Below, in pieces: positions 8,107 to 14,988 of a stretch of DNA of 64,000 nt; positions within the stretch are counted from its first letter, which is position 1; each line of letters begins with the position of its first letter. The DNA is from a virus. Both the position numbers and the translations under genes were made by a program. Below the pieces are notes generated by a model. That model searched no databases and was not told the origin of the DNA. It worked only from the letters and a program-made list of their open reading frames with translations. The stretch lies in the IMG/VR virus record IMGVR_UViG_3300044640_002737, positions 62,001 through 126,000 of that record. The stretch is one strand, 5' to 3'.

Positions 8107-8139
8107 CAAAAAAAGAGACTGAATATCTCAGTCTCTTTT
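8107..8139 (-). terminator. Terminator of the 8561-8166 gene
   Basis: Stem AGAGACTGA/TCAGTCTCT with T run on the minus strand. Confidence 0.85.
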
Positions 8140-8165
8140 AAACATATTTTTCTTTTTATAACTTT

Positions 8166-8561
8166 CTATGATTTACGGCCAGGATCTATATGTAACTTTG
8201 GATCTGGTTTGATTTCATTATCGGATTTATCTATTGCCCTTATTACCCTGGATAATGAATCTATTGATTTACTTAGGATCTTTGTATTGTTATATAAATT
8301 GGCTGACTCGAGTCCACTCCTCTGTGATATCAATAACATCTTAGTGTCATGGTCATCCGTTATAGCATATTCCTTATCGACTCGCTTCAGGAGAGAATCG
8401 ATAGCACCTTGGGTTCTTGCAATCTTTGCTGTGTCCTGGTCAAGAGCTTCCATCTGAAGTTCCGTAATCAAATCCGTCCTTGCAGCATTCTCTGAATTGC
8501 ATGCAGTAATGAACGTGGTGATTGACACCATCAGCAACATTAAAATTAGAATTTTCCGCAT
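8166..8561 (-). CDS. Small lipoprotein with helical body
   Basis: 131 residues. Signal sequence 1-20 ends in a lipobox (ITAC, Cys21). The rest is polar and helical, probably coiled coil, with a basic C-terminus. Expected to sit on the host periplasmic face of a membrane. Host-modifying role is possible, as for superinfection-exclusion lipoproteins, but this is inference. Confidence 0.8.
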   Translation of the reverse strand: MRKILILMLLMVSITTFITACNSENAARTDLITELQMEALDQDTAKIARTQGAIDSLLKRVDKEYAITDDHDTKMLLISQRSGLESANLYNNTKILSKSIDSLSRVIRAIDKSDNEIKPDPKLHIDPGRKS

Positions 8562-8583
8562 ATGTTTTATTTTTAGTTACATA

Positions 8584-8619
8584 GCAAATATAAGTATAAT
8601 GCATCGGATAAAAAAATAA
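8584..8619 (-). promoter_or_regulatory. Early-type promoter
   Basis: TTTTTTTATC and TATATTTG boxes; drives 8561-8166. Confidence 0.75.
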
Positions 8620-8725
8620 AACAGAATCTTTTTTAATAAAATTTGGCCAACGGTGAAAAAGATGTAGAGCAGATGTTTAGTAGATGTCAGAAGATGTAAG
8701 TAGATGTCAGAAGATGTAGAAGCAC

Positions 8726-8754
8726 AAAAAACCTCGGATCCAACCGACCCGAGG
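8726..8754 (-). terminator. Terminator of the 9451-8777 operon
   Basis: Stem CCTCGG/CCGAGG followed by six T on the minus strand. Upstream bases 8660-8720 carry repeated AGATGT words. Confidence 0.8.
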
Positions 8755-8776
8755 AGTTTACCGATCAGATGATCGC

Positions 8777-9088
8777 TTACCTAAACTTATTTGGAAAAAG
8801 TCTTCTTAGCTCATGTCCTTGTGGAATGTCTGATGTACGTATCCCGAATACTTTCTTCTCAGGACAAGTGTCTTCACCGTTGATAGTGAATCCATTATTA
8901 CATGCCCATGTCTCTATAGTTCTTGTGTATTGCTGTCCTTTCATGAAAGGGAATCTAACTCCTGCTTGGTTATCGATGTCTTCTATACGACCACCTAATA
9001 AGTTCACGGTGATTACCCTACCTTGTCTTGACTTGAAGACCAACTCTTTCTCGTGATGGAAAGATTCATATAGTTGGAGATGTTTCAT
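8777..9088 (-). CDS. Capsid-targeted virion-type protein, unknown
   Basis: 103 residues beginning MKHLQLYESF (LYE site). The body looks like a small beta-rich domain with two Cys (TWACNN, EDTCPEKK). Follows 9451-9110 in a late-type transcript. Function unknown. Confidence 0.8.
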   Translation of the reverse strand: MKHLQLYESFHHEKELVFKSRQGRVITVNLLGGRIEDIDNQAGVRFPFMKGQQYTRTIETWACNNGFTINGEDTCPEKKVFGIRTSDIPQGHELRRLFPNKFR

Positions 9089-9109
9089 GATATGCGATAC
9101 TTAATTTTA

Positions 9110-9451
9110 TTATATGTCATCATCTATTTCGTAGGTGTTTTCTATGGTAAGATTCATTTTTGTTGCTAATATCTCTAGAAGTACAACATCATTAGTTCCC
9201 CAATTGGAAATTTCACCAGCAGTTAGACCCACCGATATGGCTTTAACTCCTCTGAATTTTTTTGGTGCTGGTGTTGGTTCATCATTCATTACTGCATCAC
9301 CATAAGATAGATTCACATTGAAATTGGCAGCACCTGGGATATATCTTGGTATAAATACTGTCATCCAATCATAAGTGATGGACACCGGCGCTTCGAATGG
9401 ACTTTCTTGTTTGATAATAGAAATACCTGGATTTAATTTAGCTATAATCAT
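9110..9451 (-). CDS. Unrecognised late-type protein
   Basis: 113 residues, beta-rich with an acidic C-terminus, no leader motif. First gene after a late-type box, followed by a leader-bearing gene, so probably a virion or assembly protein. Confidence 0.75.
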   Translation of the reverse strand: MIIAKLNPGISIIKQESPFEAPVSITYDWMTVFIPRYIPGAANFNVNLSYGDAVMNDEPTPAPKKFRGVKAISVGLTAGEISNWGTNDVVLLEILATKMNLTIENTYEIDDDI

Positions 9452-9473
9452 TATATGATATGGTTTATTTTAT

Positions 9474-9485
9474 GATGTATATATC
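9474..9485 (-). promoter_or_regulatory. Late-type promoter box
   Basis: GATATATACATC on the minus strand, about 25 bases before the ATG at 9451. Confidence 0.55.
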
Positions 9486-9535
9486 AAATAGCTTAATCAT
9501 ATGTATAATCATGAATCTTCATGTGCATGCATAAA

Positions 9536-9552
9536 CACCGTTGCCGGCGGTG
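9536..9552. repeat. CACCGTT hairpin, cassette copy 2
   Basis: CACCGTT-GCC-GGCGGTG, between the terminator at 9598 and the late-type box at 9474. Confidence 0.85.
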
Positions 9553-9597
9553 AGTTGCTGGAGAGCTGTTGGAATCTGATGCTTAACCTTGGTCCAC

Positions 9598-9622
9598 AAA
9601 AAAAGAGGCCAAAGCCTCTTTC
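9598..9622 (-). terminator. Terminator of 9861-9652
   Basis: Stem AGAGGC/GCCTCT with seven T on the minus strand. Confidence 0.85.
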
Positions 9623-9651
9623 CTTTCTGAATTTGAAATAGTTAGCAGAAC

Positions 9652-9861
9652 CTACTCAAATCCATGTCTCTTCTCAGCCTTTATATCTTTTGATAATGCG
9701 CTGAACATAAATCCAGCTGCTCCCATGAAGGATAATAAACAAAATGTCATCTCATTAGCAGCACCTTCGAAGCTGATAACTGATTGAACATGTCCTGTTG
9801 CAGTTCCTACTGCGATTAACATGCAAGCTAAAAATCCTAATACGTGGAATAAATTTTTCAT
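9652..9861 (-). CDS. Small two-helix membrane protein
   Basis: 69 residues with two membrane segments (about 4-22 and 36-55) and a basic tail. Starts at the ATG at 9861 because an upstream in-frame ATG lies within the promoter. Function unknown. Confidence 0.75.
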   Translation of the reverse strand: MKNLFHVLGFLACMLIAVGTATGHVQSVISFEGAANEMTFCLLSFMGAAGFMFSALSKDIKAEKRHGFE

Positions 9862-9887
9862 AGTGAGTGTTGTTATTTGGTTACAGA

Positions 9888-9923
9888 GCAAATATAGAAC
9901 ATTAAGTTCAGATAAAAAAATTA
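9888..9923 (-). promoter_or_regulatory. Early-type promoter
   Basis: TTTTTTTATC and TATATTTG boxes; drives 9861-9652. Confidence 0.75.
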
Positions 9924-9930
9924 TTTAATA

Positions 9931-10137
9931 TTAAAATGAAATTTTTTCAAATTCCATTTCAACTTCATTTAAGTCGACACACTCGGTCGAACCTCCGGTT
10001 CTCCAGGATATGTCAATTAATAGGTCAGAGTCAGGTATACCCTCAACTGAATGATAAGCAAATCCAACTCCAACTTCACCATCTGATGTTGTTACTTTTA
10101 ATAAATCTCCAGCTTTGATAGTAGTATCTTTTTTCAT
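9931..10137 (-). CDS. Small beta-rich protein, unknown
   Basis: 68 residues; IKAGDLLKVTTSDGEVGVGF suggests an SH3-like or KOW-like barrel start. ATG at 10137 chosen because the earlier ATG is inside the promoter. No terminator before the next promoter, so read-through into 9861 is likely. Confidence 0.75.
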   Translation of the reverse strand: MKKDTTIKAGDLLKVTTSDGEVGVGFAYHSVEGIPDSDLLIDISWRTGGSTECVDLNEVEMEFEKISF

Positions 10138-10160
10138 AGTGTTTGTTATTTGGTTACAGA

Positions 10161-10196
10161 GCAAATATAGAACATTAGGTTCAGATAAAAAAATAA
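10161..10196 (-). promoter_or_regulatory. Early-type promoter
   Basis: TTTTTTTATC and TATATTTG boxes; drives 10137-9931. Confidence 0.75.
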
Positions 10197-10299
10197 AACC
10201 CCAATCATTCCATTCAACGGTGTACCTGGATTATCCGATCAGGACCTCATCGTTAATATCAATTCCAAGAATTCCTCCAACCGTAGAGTAGATGGAGAA

Positions 10300-10316
10300 A
10301 CACCGTTGGCGACGGT
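10300..10316. repeat. CACCGTT hairpin, cassette copy 3
   Basis: CACCGTT-GGC-GACGGTG; flanking bases resemble those of copy 2 (GCTGGAGAGCTGTTGGAA). Confidence 0.85.
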
Positions 10317-10362
10317 GAGATGCTGGAGAGCTGTTGGAAACTGTTGCTTAGCATCAGCCCAC

Positions 10363-10392
10363 AAAAAAAGACCTCGCATACACGAGGCCTCT
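10363..10392 (-). terminator. Terminator of 10769-10422
   Basis: Stem GACCTCG/CGAGGCC (imperfect) with seven T on the minus strand. Confidence 0.8.
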
Positions 10393-10421
10393 TCCACATT
10401 TAACCAACCAAACTAAACAAA

Positions 10422-10769
10422 CTATACTTTTAACTCTTCAATTTCTTCGTTAGTAACATCGATACCTAGATTATACATCATTGTGATGTAGAATCCTAGG
10501 ACCTGGGAATTGATGTGGTCTGCTCTTGAGAATGCTCCATGAAGATCATTATCGAGTATTGCCTTTACGAAACTCCCCGGATAAGTATCAATGCCAATCT
10601 TATTCATCATTATACTTGTTCCGATATTAATGATGTGACCAACTGCTTCCTGATCCTGTATGATATGAAAAGGTACTCTGGTTGAAATCATATTCTCACG
10701 AAAGTAATTCGCAACAGCAAGATTAACCTTTAATTCTATTTTCTCTCTTTTTGATAATTCCTTAGCCAT
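10422..10769 (-). CDS. Helical 115-residue protein, unknown
   Basis: Mostly helical with Met-rich stretches in the second half and an acidic end. Single-gene unit between promoter 10796 and its terminator. No family recognised. Confidence 0.75.
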   Translation of the reverse strand: MAKELSKREKIELKVNLAVANYFRENMISTRVPFHIIQDQEAVGHIINIGTSIMMNKIGIDTYPGSFVKAILDNDLHGAFSRADHINSQVLGFYITMMYNLGIDVTNEEIEELKV

Positions 10770-10795
10770 AGTTTTTGTTTTTGTTTGATTATGAA

Positions 10796-10831
10796 GTAAA
10801 AGTAATATAAAAGATCCGGATAAAAAAATAA
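10796..10831 (-). promoter_or_regulatory. Early-type promoter, TTACTTTTAC variant
   Basis: TTTTTTTATC followed by a TTACTTTTAC -7 variant instead of TATATTTG; drives 10769-10422. Confidence 0.65.
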
Positions 10832-10856
10832 TTCCGGATCTTTTTAACCAACCAAA

Positions 10857-11054
10857 CTAAACCAAACCAATTCCTCTAAAATTATAATCGCCTTTTGCGA
10901 TAGCTTTTCTATCAGCTTCTACAGCTTCCATATACCTTGGGTTTTCTTTTTCTTCATCTTTGCAAGGCATACAGATAACTTGAGTATTAAACATCGACAT
11001 GATGGTTGTTCCATTTGTCGGTTTTTTGCATCTTTCACATTTTTCTACGTTCAT
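10857..11054 (-). CDS. Small zinc-finger phage protein
   Basis: 65 residues. CERC near residue 6 and CMPC near residue 28 form a CxxC-CxxC zinc site. The TTIMSMFNTQVIC segment and the DYNFRGIGLV end match a small conserved family of Bacteroidota phages, function unknown. Confidence 0.85.
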   Translation of the reverse strand: MNVEKCERCKKPTNGTTIMSMFNTQVICMPCKDEEKENPRYMEAVEADRKAIAKGDYNFRGIGLV

Positions 11055-11079
11055 AATATTGAGTGTTATTTGGTATGAA

Positions 11080-11115
11080 GTAAAAGTAATGAATCCTAAT
11101 CAGATAAAAAAATTA
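11080..11115 (-). promoter_or_regulatory. Early-type promoter, TTACTTTTAC variant
   Basis: TTTTTTTATC box and TTACTTTTAC; drives 11054-10857. Confidence 0.65.
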
Positions 11116-11394
11116 TTTACTGGATTTTCTACCTGAACCGAAAGTTAAACCTCCAACTCCAAGTATGAATCCAAAATCATACCAGCCACCGTTGTTGTTA
11201 ACAGCGTACATACTAATATCGTCCCAGATTAATGAACCGAAGAAACTGAAAGGTGCTACGATGCCGTGCCAAAGTCCTCCCCAGAAACCATATGTGTTAT
11301 CACTTACACATTCCTTTACAACCTCAACATCGGCGCATGATGCCAAGTTTAATAATAATGCTATCGCTAATATTCCAAATCCAATTCTTTTCAT
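11113..11394 (-). CDS. Lipoprotein of a widespread Bacteroidota family
   Basis: 93 residues. Signal sequence with lipobox LASC (Cys20). The core YGFWGGLWHGIVAPFSF and NNNGGWYDFGF matches a short lipoprotein family I know from many Bacteroidota chromosomes, so probably taken from a host. Function unknown. Confidence 0.85.
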   Translation of the reverse strand: MKRIGFGILAIALLLNLASCADVEVVKECVSDNTYGFWGGLWHGIVAPFSFFGSLIWDDISMYAVNNNGGWYDFGFILGVGGLTFGSGRKSSK

Positions 11395-11418
11395 AGGTGT
11401 ATGTTGTTTGATTATGGA

Positions 11419-11453
11419 GTAAAAGTAATGTATTAGGTTCAGATAAAAAAATA
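11419..11453 (-). promoter_or_regulatory. Early-type promoter, TTACTTTTAC variant
   Basis: TTTTTTTATC box and TTACTTTTAC; drives 11394-11113. Confidence 0.65.
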
Positions 11454-11475
11454 ATCAAATAATTTTTTTTCTTTT

Positions 11476-11649
11476 TTATTTACGCAACAACATTCCAACA
11501 GACGCTCCCCCAATAAAAATTAAAACATATGCAGCCCAAATTAAATTAGTTCCCAAACCAGAAGGATTGATAACGAACCCAAGAGTTGCGAAACCAACAG
11601 GAACCAATAGACTTAATAATGCAAAGTGAAATTTAGATAATTTTTTCAT
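11476..11649 (-). CDS. 57-residue two-helix membrane protein
   Basis: ATG at 11649, TAA at 11478-11476. Two hydrophobic helices separated by a short INPSGLGTN loop, with basic ends. Has its own promoter 30 bases upstream. Function unknown. Confidence 0.75.
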   Translation of the reverse strand: MKKLSKFHFALLSLLVPVGFATLGFVINPSGLGTNLIWAAYVLIFIGGASVGMLLRK

Positions 11650-11678
11650 AGCTTATTTTGTGTTTGTTTGATTATGAA

Positions 11679-11713
11679 GTAAAAGTAATGTATTAGGTTC
11701 GGATAAAAAAATA
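11679..11713 (-). promoter_or_regulatory. Early-type promoter, TTACTTTTAC variant
   Basis: TTTTTTTATC box and TTACTTTTAC; drives 11649-11476. The palindrome at 11739 lies just upstream. Confidence 0.65.
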
Positions 11714-11738
11714 AAATGAGATTTATTTCCCCCGCGAG

Positions 11739-11763
11739 CGTGGTATGTTACTACCATACTATG
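11739..11763. repeat. CATAGTATG inverted repeat, copy 1
   Basis: CGTGGTATG, spacer TTACTAC, CATACTATG. One of five copies in the window; here it lies about 25 bases upstream of a promoter's -33 box. Confidence 0.85.
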
Positions 11764-11800
11764 TATAGGATATACTAGTTTTGGATGTGGAGATGGGAAA

Positions 11801-11817
11801 CACCGTCGGCAACGGTG
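11801..11817. repeat. CACCGTT hairpin, cassette copy 4
   Basis: CACCGTC-GGC-AACGGTG between terminator 11853 and the palindrome at 11739. Confidence 0.85.
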
Positions 11818-11852
11818 TTTGACAGTAGAGCAGCAGTTAAGCAATAGTCCAC

Positions 11853-11877
11853 AAAAAAAGACTCCAATAGGAGTCTT
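11853..11877 (-). terminator. Terminator of 12213-11896
   Basis: Stem GACTCC/GGAGTC with seven T on the minus strand. Confidence 0.85.
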
Positions 11878-11895
11878 CAGTTGAGATGTATTTAA

Positions 11896-12213
11896 TTATT
11901 CTATTTCCTTAGGTAATTGATATTCTTTTGTCTTCATAACCGCAGGAATTAAAGCAGCTTTTGCTTTTTTAATAGCACCACTATATCTAGCATCCAGTCC
12001 AGCTTCTTCAATTTCTGAAAGTAAGGAACCTATACCTCTTACAACATAATCAGCATTAACCATTGAATTATTAACATCGCCTGATTTACCGCTTTTTTCT
12101 TTAAGGTAAGATGTCTTCATGCTATCATTATCAGCAGGTATTGCAAGGAATACTGCGATACTAGGGAATCTACTCTTTGGTGAGTATCCTTCGAAAATTT
12201 TAAGATGTTTCAT
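11896..12213 (-). CDS. Capsid-targeted virion-type protein, unknown
   Basis: 105 residues beginning MKHLKIFEGY (IFE site). The rest is basic and largely helical. Own late-type box and terminator, so a single-gene late unit among early genes. Function unknown. Confidence 0.8.
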   Translation of the reverse strand: MKHLKIFEGYSPKSRFPSIAVFLAIPADNDSMKTSYLKEKSGKSGDVNNSMVNADYVVRGIGSLLSEIEEAGLDARYSGAIKKAKAALIPAVMKTKEYQLPKEIE

Positions 12214-12232
12214 TTATGTCTATATTTTTATT

Positions 12233-12241
12233 CTATATATC
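12233..12241 (-). promoter_or_regulatory. Late-type promoter box
   Basis: GATATATAG about 20 bases before the ATG at 12213. Confidence 0.65.
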
Positions 12242-12260
12242 CTAGACTAAGATCGGAAAA

Positions 12261-12277
12261 CACCGTTGACGACGGTG
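12261..12277. repeat. CACCGTT hairpin, cassette copy 5
   Basis: CACCGTT-GAC-GACGGTG, between terminator 12324 and the late-type box. Confidence 0.85.
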
Positions 12278-12323
12278 TTTCTCCGCAGCTCTCTCTGCTT
12301 AAATGAATTTCTCCGCAACCCAC

Positions 12324-12350
12324 AAAAAAACCTGGAGGTTAGTCCAGGTT
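12324..12350 (-). terminator. Terminator of 12638-12375
   Basis: Stem CCTGGA/TCCAGG with seven T on the minus strand. Confidence 0.8.
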
Positions 12351-12374
12351 TAATAATTTAATGAGTGTGTGAGG

Positions 12375-12518
12375 TTAAAACTCAAAGGAAGCTGTTTCGC
12401 AATAGTTACCTGTTATCAGGTTTACTATTGTAACTGCGAGTGCAACGAAAGTGATAACTCCTAATCCAATGCTCCAAACTTGGAATGTTGTTGTGATAAT
12501 TTTTTCTGTTTTAGACAT
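12375..12518 (-). CDS. 47-residue single-pass membrane protein
   Basis: ATG at 12518, TAA at 12377-12375. Polar start, one long membrane helix (about 13-36), short acidic tail with one Cys. Follows another membrane peptide in the same transcript. Confidence 0.7.
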   Translation of the reverse strand: MSKTEKIITTTFQVWSIGLGVITFVALAVTIVNLITGNYCETASFEF

Positions 12519-12545
12519 AATGTATTGTTTTTAGTTGGTTAGTGT

Positions 12546-12638
12546 TTATTTTCTAGTTTTACTGTATATGGATAATCCTATTAGAATACCTACCATTGCA
12601 CATAAAATGTAATATAAAATAAAATTGAAAGTGTTCAT
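12546..12638 (-). CDS. 30-residue membrane peptide
   Basis: ATG at 12638, TAA at 12548-12546. A single hydrophobic helix with a basic end. Placed directly after the promoter at 12665. Short, so support is from spacing and composition. Confidence 0.5.
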   Translation of the reverse strand: MNTFNFILYYILCAMVGILIGLSIYSKTRK

Positions 12639-12664
12639 TCTTCTTTGTTTTAGTTGGTTATAAA

Positions 12665-12700
12665 GCAAATGTAAGTAATCCGTTTCAGATAAAAAAATTA
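12665..12700 (-). promoter_or_regulatory. Early-type promoter
   Basis: TTTTTTTATC box and TACATTTG -7 box; drives 12638-12375. It lies against the end of the upstream gene. Confidence 0.7.
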
Positions 12701-12898
12701 TCTATCGGTTAATTTTGAGAATGTGTTATTAGGATCTTCACTATAAACAATGGTCATATAAAGTCCGCTACCCCCCTGTGCTCTAGAAACTACTGGATGA
12801 ATTTGTAATATCTGAAACCCTGAATTCTCTTCCAACCACTCATTCACCAGATTCTGGAGTTTGGCGCTATTCTCCTCGAAAAATACTTTAACTTTCAT
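12698..12898 (-). CDS. Small Cse60-like protein
   Basis: 66 residues; a beta strand (MKVKVFFEE), a helix (LQNLVNEWLEE), then strands with GFQILQIHPVV and LYMTIVY. This order resembles the small Cse60/DUF2758 family known from Firmicutes and phages. Start at 12898 chosen for AGGATAGG before it and because longer readings overlap the next gene. Confidence 0.65.
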   Translation of the reverse strand: MKVKVFFEENSAKLQNLVNEWLEENSGFQILQIHPVVSRAQGGSGLYMTIVYSEDPNNTFSKLTDR

Positions 12899-12899
12899 C

Positions 12900-13016
12900 C
12901 TATCCTCTTTGAGTTGCCCACGAATCGTTGTCCCATCCACCGTTGTCCTTGTGTCCCATTTGGGTTGCCCAGAATGAATTTGGTGCAATTGCTTTCTCTT
13001 TCTTTTTCATGCTCAT
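12900..13016 (-). CDS. 38-residue basic/polar peptide
   Basis: MSMKKKEK start, then Trp- and Asn-rich sequence with a repeated WATQ word. One base before the next ATG, so coupled translation. Start at 13016 or 13010. Function unknown. Confidence 0.55.
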   Translation of the reverse strand: MSMKKKEKAIAPNSFWATQMGHKDNGGWDNDSWATQRG

Positions 13017-13036
13017 TAGTTTTAATTGGTTATAAA

Positions 13037-13072
13037 GCAAATATAACGAATCTGTTCCAGATAAAAAAATAA
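13037..13072 (-). promoter_or_regulatory. Early-type promoter
   Basis: TTTTTTTATC and TATATTTG-type boxes; drives 13016-12698. Confidence 0.7.
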
Positions 13073-13131
13073 ACAGTTGACTATTGACTATTGATAGTAA
13101 ACTATAAAATCCGATCAACCTATACCTGGCG

Positions 13132-13148
13132 CACCGTTGCCGGCGGTG
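13132..13148. repeat. CACCGTT hairpin, cassette copy 6
   Basis: CACCGTT-GCC-GGCGGTG, between terminator 13190 and promoter 13037. Confidence 0.85.
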
Positions 13149-13189
13149 TTCGGATACAGCTCATCCAGAATTGCATTAGCTTAGTCCAC

Positions 13190-13221
13190 AAAAAAAGGAG
13201 ACTTCATTACAAAGTCTCCTT
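13190..13221 (-). terminator. Terminator of 13529-13242
   Basis: Stem GGAGACTT/AAGTCTCC with seven T on the minus strand. Confidence 0.85.
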
Positions 13222-13241
13222 TATCATAGATGTTTTTATTT

Positions 13242-13529
13242 CTAAACTTCTTCTTCTGTTGTGTAGAAAGTTCTGGTAGAATTTTCTTTTTTAACTCTGA
13301 CAACGTGTGTACCTGTTGGTCCAATTTCTGCTGTCTTCTCCAAAATCACCGAGGATCCTTGAGGCATGGAGGTTGGATTACCTGAGATGTCTTTCTTTCC
13401 AAACACCTTCATACCTGATGTAAGTACTCTGTGAATCTTTTGACCTAAAGTCAATGCTGATGCTGAAGCTTGTGGTCCTGCATTCTTAGGAAGAAATCTT
13501 CCTGTTTTTGGGTCTCTTAATCTGCTCAT
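13242..13529 (-). CDS. Basic 95-residue protein, unknown
   Basis: N-terminus MSRLRDPKTGRFLPKN is a basic segment often seen at the start of phage nucleic-acid-binding proteins. The second half is beta-rich. Function unknown. Confidence 0.75.
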   Translation of the reverse strand: MSRLRDPKTGRFLPKNAGPQASASALTLGQKIHRVLTSGMKVFGKKDISGNPTSMPQGSSVILEKTAEIGPTGTHVVRVKKENSTRTFYTTEEEV

Positions 13530-13570
13530 GTCTTTTTTGTTTTAATTGATTATTGATTATTGATTATGAT

Positions 13571-13606
13571 GTAAAGATAACTATTCCTGCTCTGGTAAAA
13601 AAATTA
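13571..13606 (-). promoter_or_regulatory. Early-type promoter, diverged
   Basis: TTTTTTTACC and TTATCTTTAC; drives 13529-13242. Confidence 0.6.
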
Positions 13607-13618
13607 AACCAGATATTT

Positions 13619-13915
13619 TTAAAAACTTTTTCTAACCTCTATTGAGAATGCCAATTGTATTCCCCAAGTGAATTTGGATGCTGTGAATCCTCCAGTACCT
13701 GAAGTTGTGGTTGGGTCATCAGAAGCTATAACATCATATAGAAGTCTTTCTGCTGTTGTTCTCAGCTTATTCACCGAGGGAACCTCATCGATCCATTTCC
13801 AATTGGTTAACTTCATATAGGCATGAACCTTTTCGAAATCAAATCTTTCCATTATGTGATTGAGTTGCTCTAATAACTCATCCTTTGTTTTTGCTGCTTC
13901 AGTTGTTGTTGTCAT
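13619..13915 (-). CDS. Conserved Bacteroidota-phage protein
   Basis: 98 residues. MKLTNWKW, then VPSVNKLRTTAERLL and a GGFTASKF segment, fits a small family common in Bacteroidota phages, function unknown. Follows a 42-residue gene by 16 bases. Confidence 0.8.
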   Translation of the reverse strand: MTTTTEAAKTKDELLEQLNHIMERFDFEKVHAYMKLTNWKWIDEVPSVNKLRTTAERLLYDVIASDDPTTTSGTGGFTASKFTWGIQLAFSIEVRKSF

Positions 13916-13931
13916 GTGTATGGTGTATTGG

Positions 13932-14060
13932 TTAGTTTAAACAAATTCGTACTTCGATGTTCTTAGATTGGATAACCTGAAATGCTTGATGTTCCTTTCT
14001 TAGTGCTTCAATTAAATTTATGAATTCTCTTCTCATTGCTAAAAATTGGTCTCTGCTCAT
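13932..14060 (-). CDS. 42-residue helical peptide
   Basis: ATG at 14060, TAA at 13934-13932. Basic amphipathic helix, then a strand. First gene of a two-gene unit behind a degenerate promoter. Confidence 0.6.
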   Translation of the reverse strand: MSRDQFLAMRREFINLIEALRKEHQAFQVIQSKNIEVRICLN

Positions 14061-14085
14061 AACGATTCTTTTAATTGGTTGTTAA

Positions 14086-14118
14086 GCAAATATAACGATT
14101 CTCTTTTAGATAGCAACG
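14086..14118 (-). promoter_or_regulatory. Early-type promoter, degenerate upstream box
   Basis: The TATATTTG-type -7 box is intact but the T-tract is missing; only TATCTAAAA remains at the -33 position. Confidence 0.5.
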
Positions 14119-14184
14119 ATGCCAAACGTTAAAGTTTCCAAATAATTTTTTATTTCCAGACCAGCTGGTTGGGCAGGAGAGAAA

Positions 14185-14201
14185 CACCTCCGGCGACGGT
14201 G
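14185..14201. repeat. CACCGTT hairpin, cassette copy 7
   Basis: CACCTCCGGCGACGGTG, imperfect stem. The following 60 bases are nearly identical to those after copy 8. Confidence 0.75.
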
Positions 14202-14236
14202 ATTCCCTCCTGCTACACCAGAAAACACCACACACA

Positions 14237-14265
14237 AGAAAGGTCTGGAATTACCAGACCTTTCT
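14237..14265 (-). terminator. Terminator of 14470-14288
   Basis: Stem AAAGGTCTGG/CCAGACCTTT on the minus strand with an interrupted T run. Confidence 0.75.
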
Positions 14266-14287
14266 AAGTTAAAATGAATTTGAATCT

Positions 14288-14470
14288 TTATAAAAACTTT
14301 GCTCTCAACTTACCGACCTCATCTTTGATAGGATCCGTGAATTTATCAGATCCGGATTCAGTTGGGATTATCGTTGGTCCTTGAAGACTTATTATGTAAT
14401 CCAATCCTTCCTCAATTCCCACCGTTGTTAGATAGGTTCTTGTTTTTCCAATTACTTCATGTTTGTTCAT
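14288..14470 (-). CDS. Unrecognised 60-residue protein
   Basis: Small alpha/beta sequence, single gene between promoter 14494 and its terminator. Function unknown. Confidence 0.7.
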   Translation of the reverse strand: MNKHEVIGKTRTYLTTVGIEEGLDYIISLQGPTIIPTESGSDKFTDPIKDEVGKLRAKFL

Positions 14471-14493
14471 AGGTATAATGTTTTAGTTACATA

Positions 14494-14529
14494 GCAAATA
14501 TAAGAAATTTCTGGGTAATAAAAAAATAG
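14494..14529 (-). promoter_or_regulatory. Early-type promoter
   Basis: TTTTTTTATTACC and TATATTTG boxes; drives 14470-14288. Confidence 0.65.
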
Positions 14530-14566
14530 TATCCGAATTAATTTTCGCTACTCACATCTGGACATC

Positions 14567-14583
14567 CACCGTTGGCGACGGTG
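14567..14583. repeat. CACCGTT hairpin, cassette copy 8
   Basis: CACCGTT-GGC-GACGGTG followed by the same GCTACACCAGAAAACACC sequence seen after copy 7. Confidence 0.85.
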
Positions 14584-14617
14584 TTTCCCTACTGCTACAC
14601 CAGAAAACACCACACAC

Positions 14618-14647
14618 AAAAAAGGTCTGGAATTTCCAGACCTTTTT
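14618..14647 (-). terminator. Terminator of 14926-14678
   Basis: Stem AAAGGTCTGG/CCAGACCTTT with T run on the minus strand; same stem as the terminator at 14237. Confidence 0.8.
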
Positions 14648-14677
14648 CGCCTAAATCTAAACTATGAAAGTGGTGGG

Positions 14678-14926
14678 TTAATCAACCCAGATTTCCTGTC
14701 TATATGAAACCGAACGCCAAGCTGATTTTTCCAAATCGAAGAATGTTGTTACTCCTGGAGGTGGTGTTCCTCCTTTTGGTTTTCCTGATTCTGGAATTCT
14801 TGAAGAATCCAAAGTTCCTAATGCTCTTCTGAGCGAACCATCAGTTTTTCTAAATGAAAAGGTAACTGCTCCTTCTCTTAATCTGTTTCTTAATGTTTCG
14901 TGTGAAATGTTTTTTAATACTGGCAT
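14678..14926 (-). CDS. DUF2693-like small phage protein
   Basis: 82 residues. VTFSFRKTDGSLRRALGTL, then a Pro/Gly-rich linker and FDLEKSAWRSV, fits the DUF2693 pattern of short SH3-like phage proteins. ATG at 14926 chosen because a longer frame would cross the promoter. Function unknown. Confidence 0.8.
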   Translation of the reverse strand: MPVLKNISHETLRNRLREGAVTFSFRKTDGSLRRALGTLDSSRIPESGKPKGGTPPPGVTTFFDLEKSAWRSVSYRQEIWVD

Positions 14927-14952
14927 GTTTGTTTGTTTTAATTGGTTACATA

Positions 14953-14988
14953 GCAAATATAAGTAATCCGGTTCAGATAAAAAAATAT
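14953..14988 (-). promoter_or_regulatory. Early-type promoter
   Basis: TTTTTTTATC and TATATTTG boxes; drives 14926-14678. Touches the stop of the upstream gene. Confidence 0.75.

Noticed and set aside
8050-8457. 135-codon plus-strand frame
   Set aside because: Shadow of the lipoprotein gene on the other strand, crossing a terminator and a cassette.
11653-11844. 63-codon minus frame
   Set aside because: Lies over promoter, palindrome and hairpin; Cys/His/Pro-rich, no ribosome-binding site.
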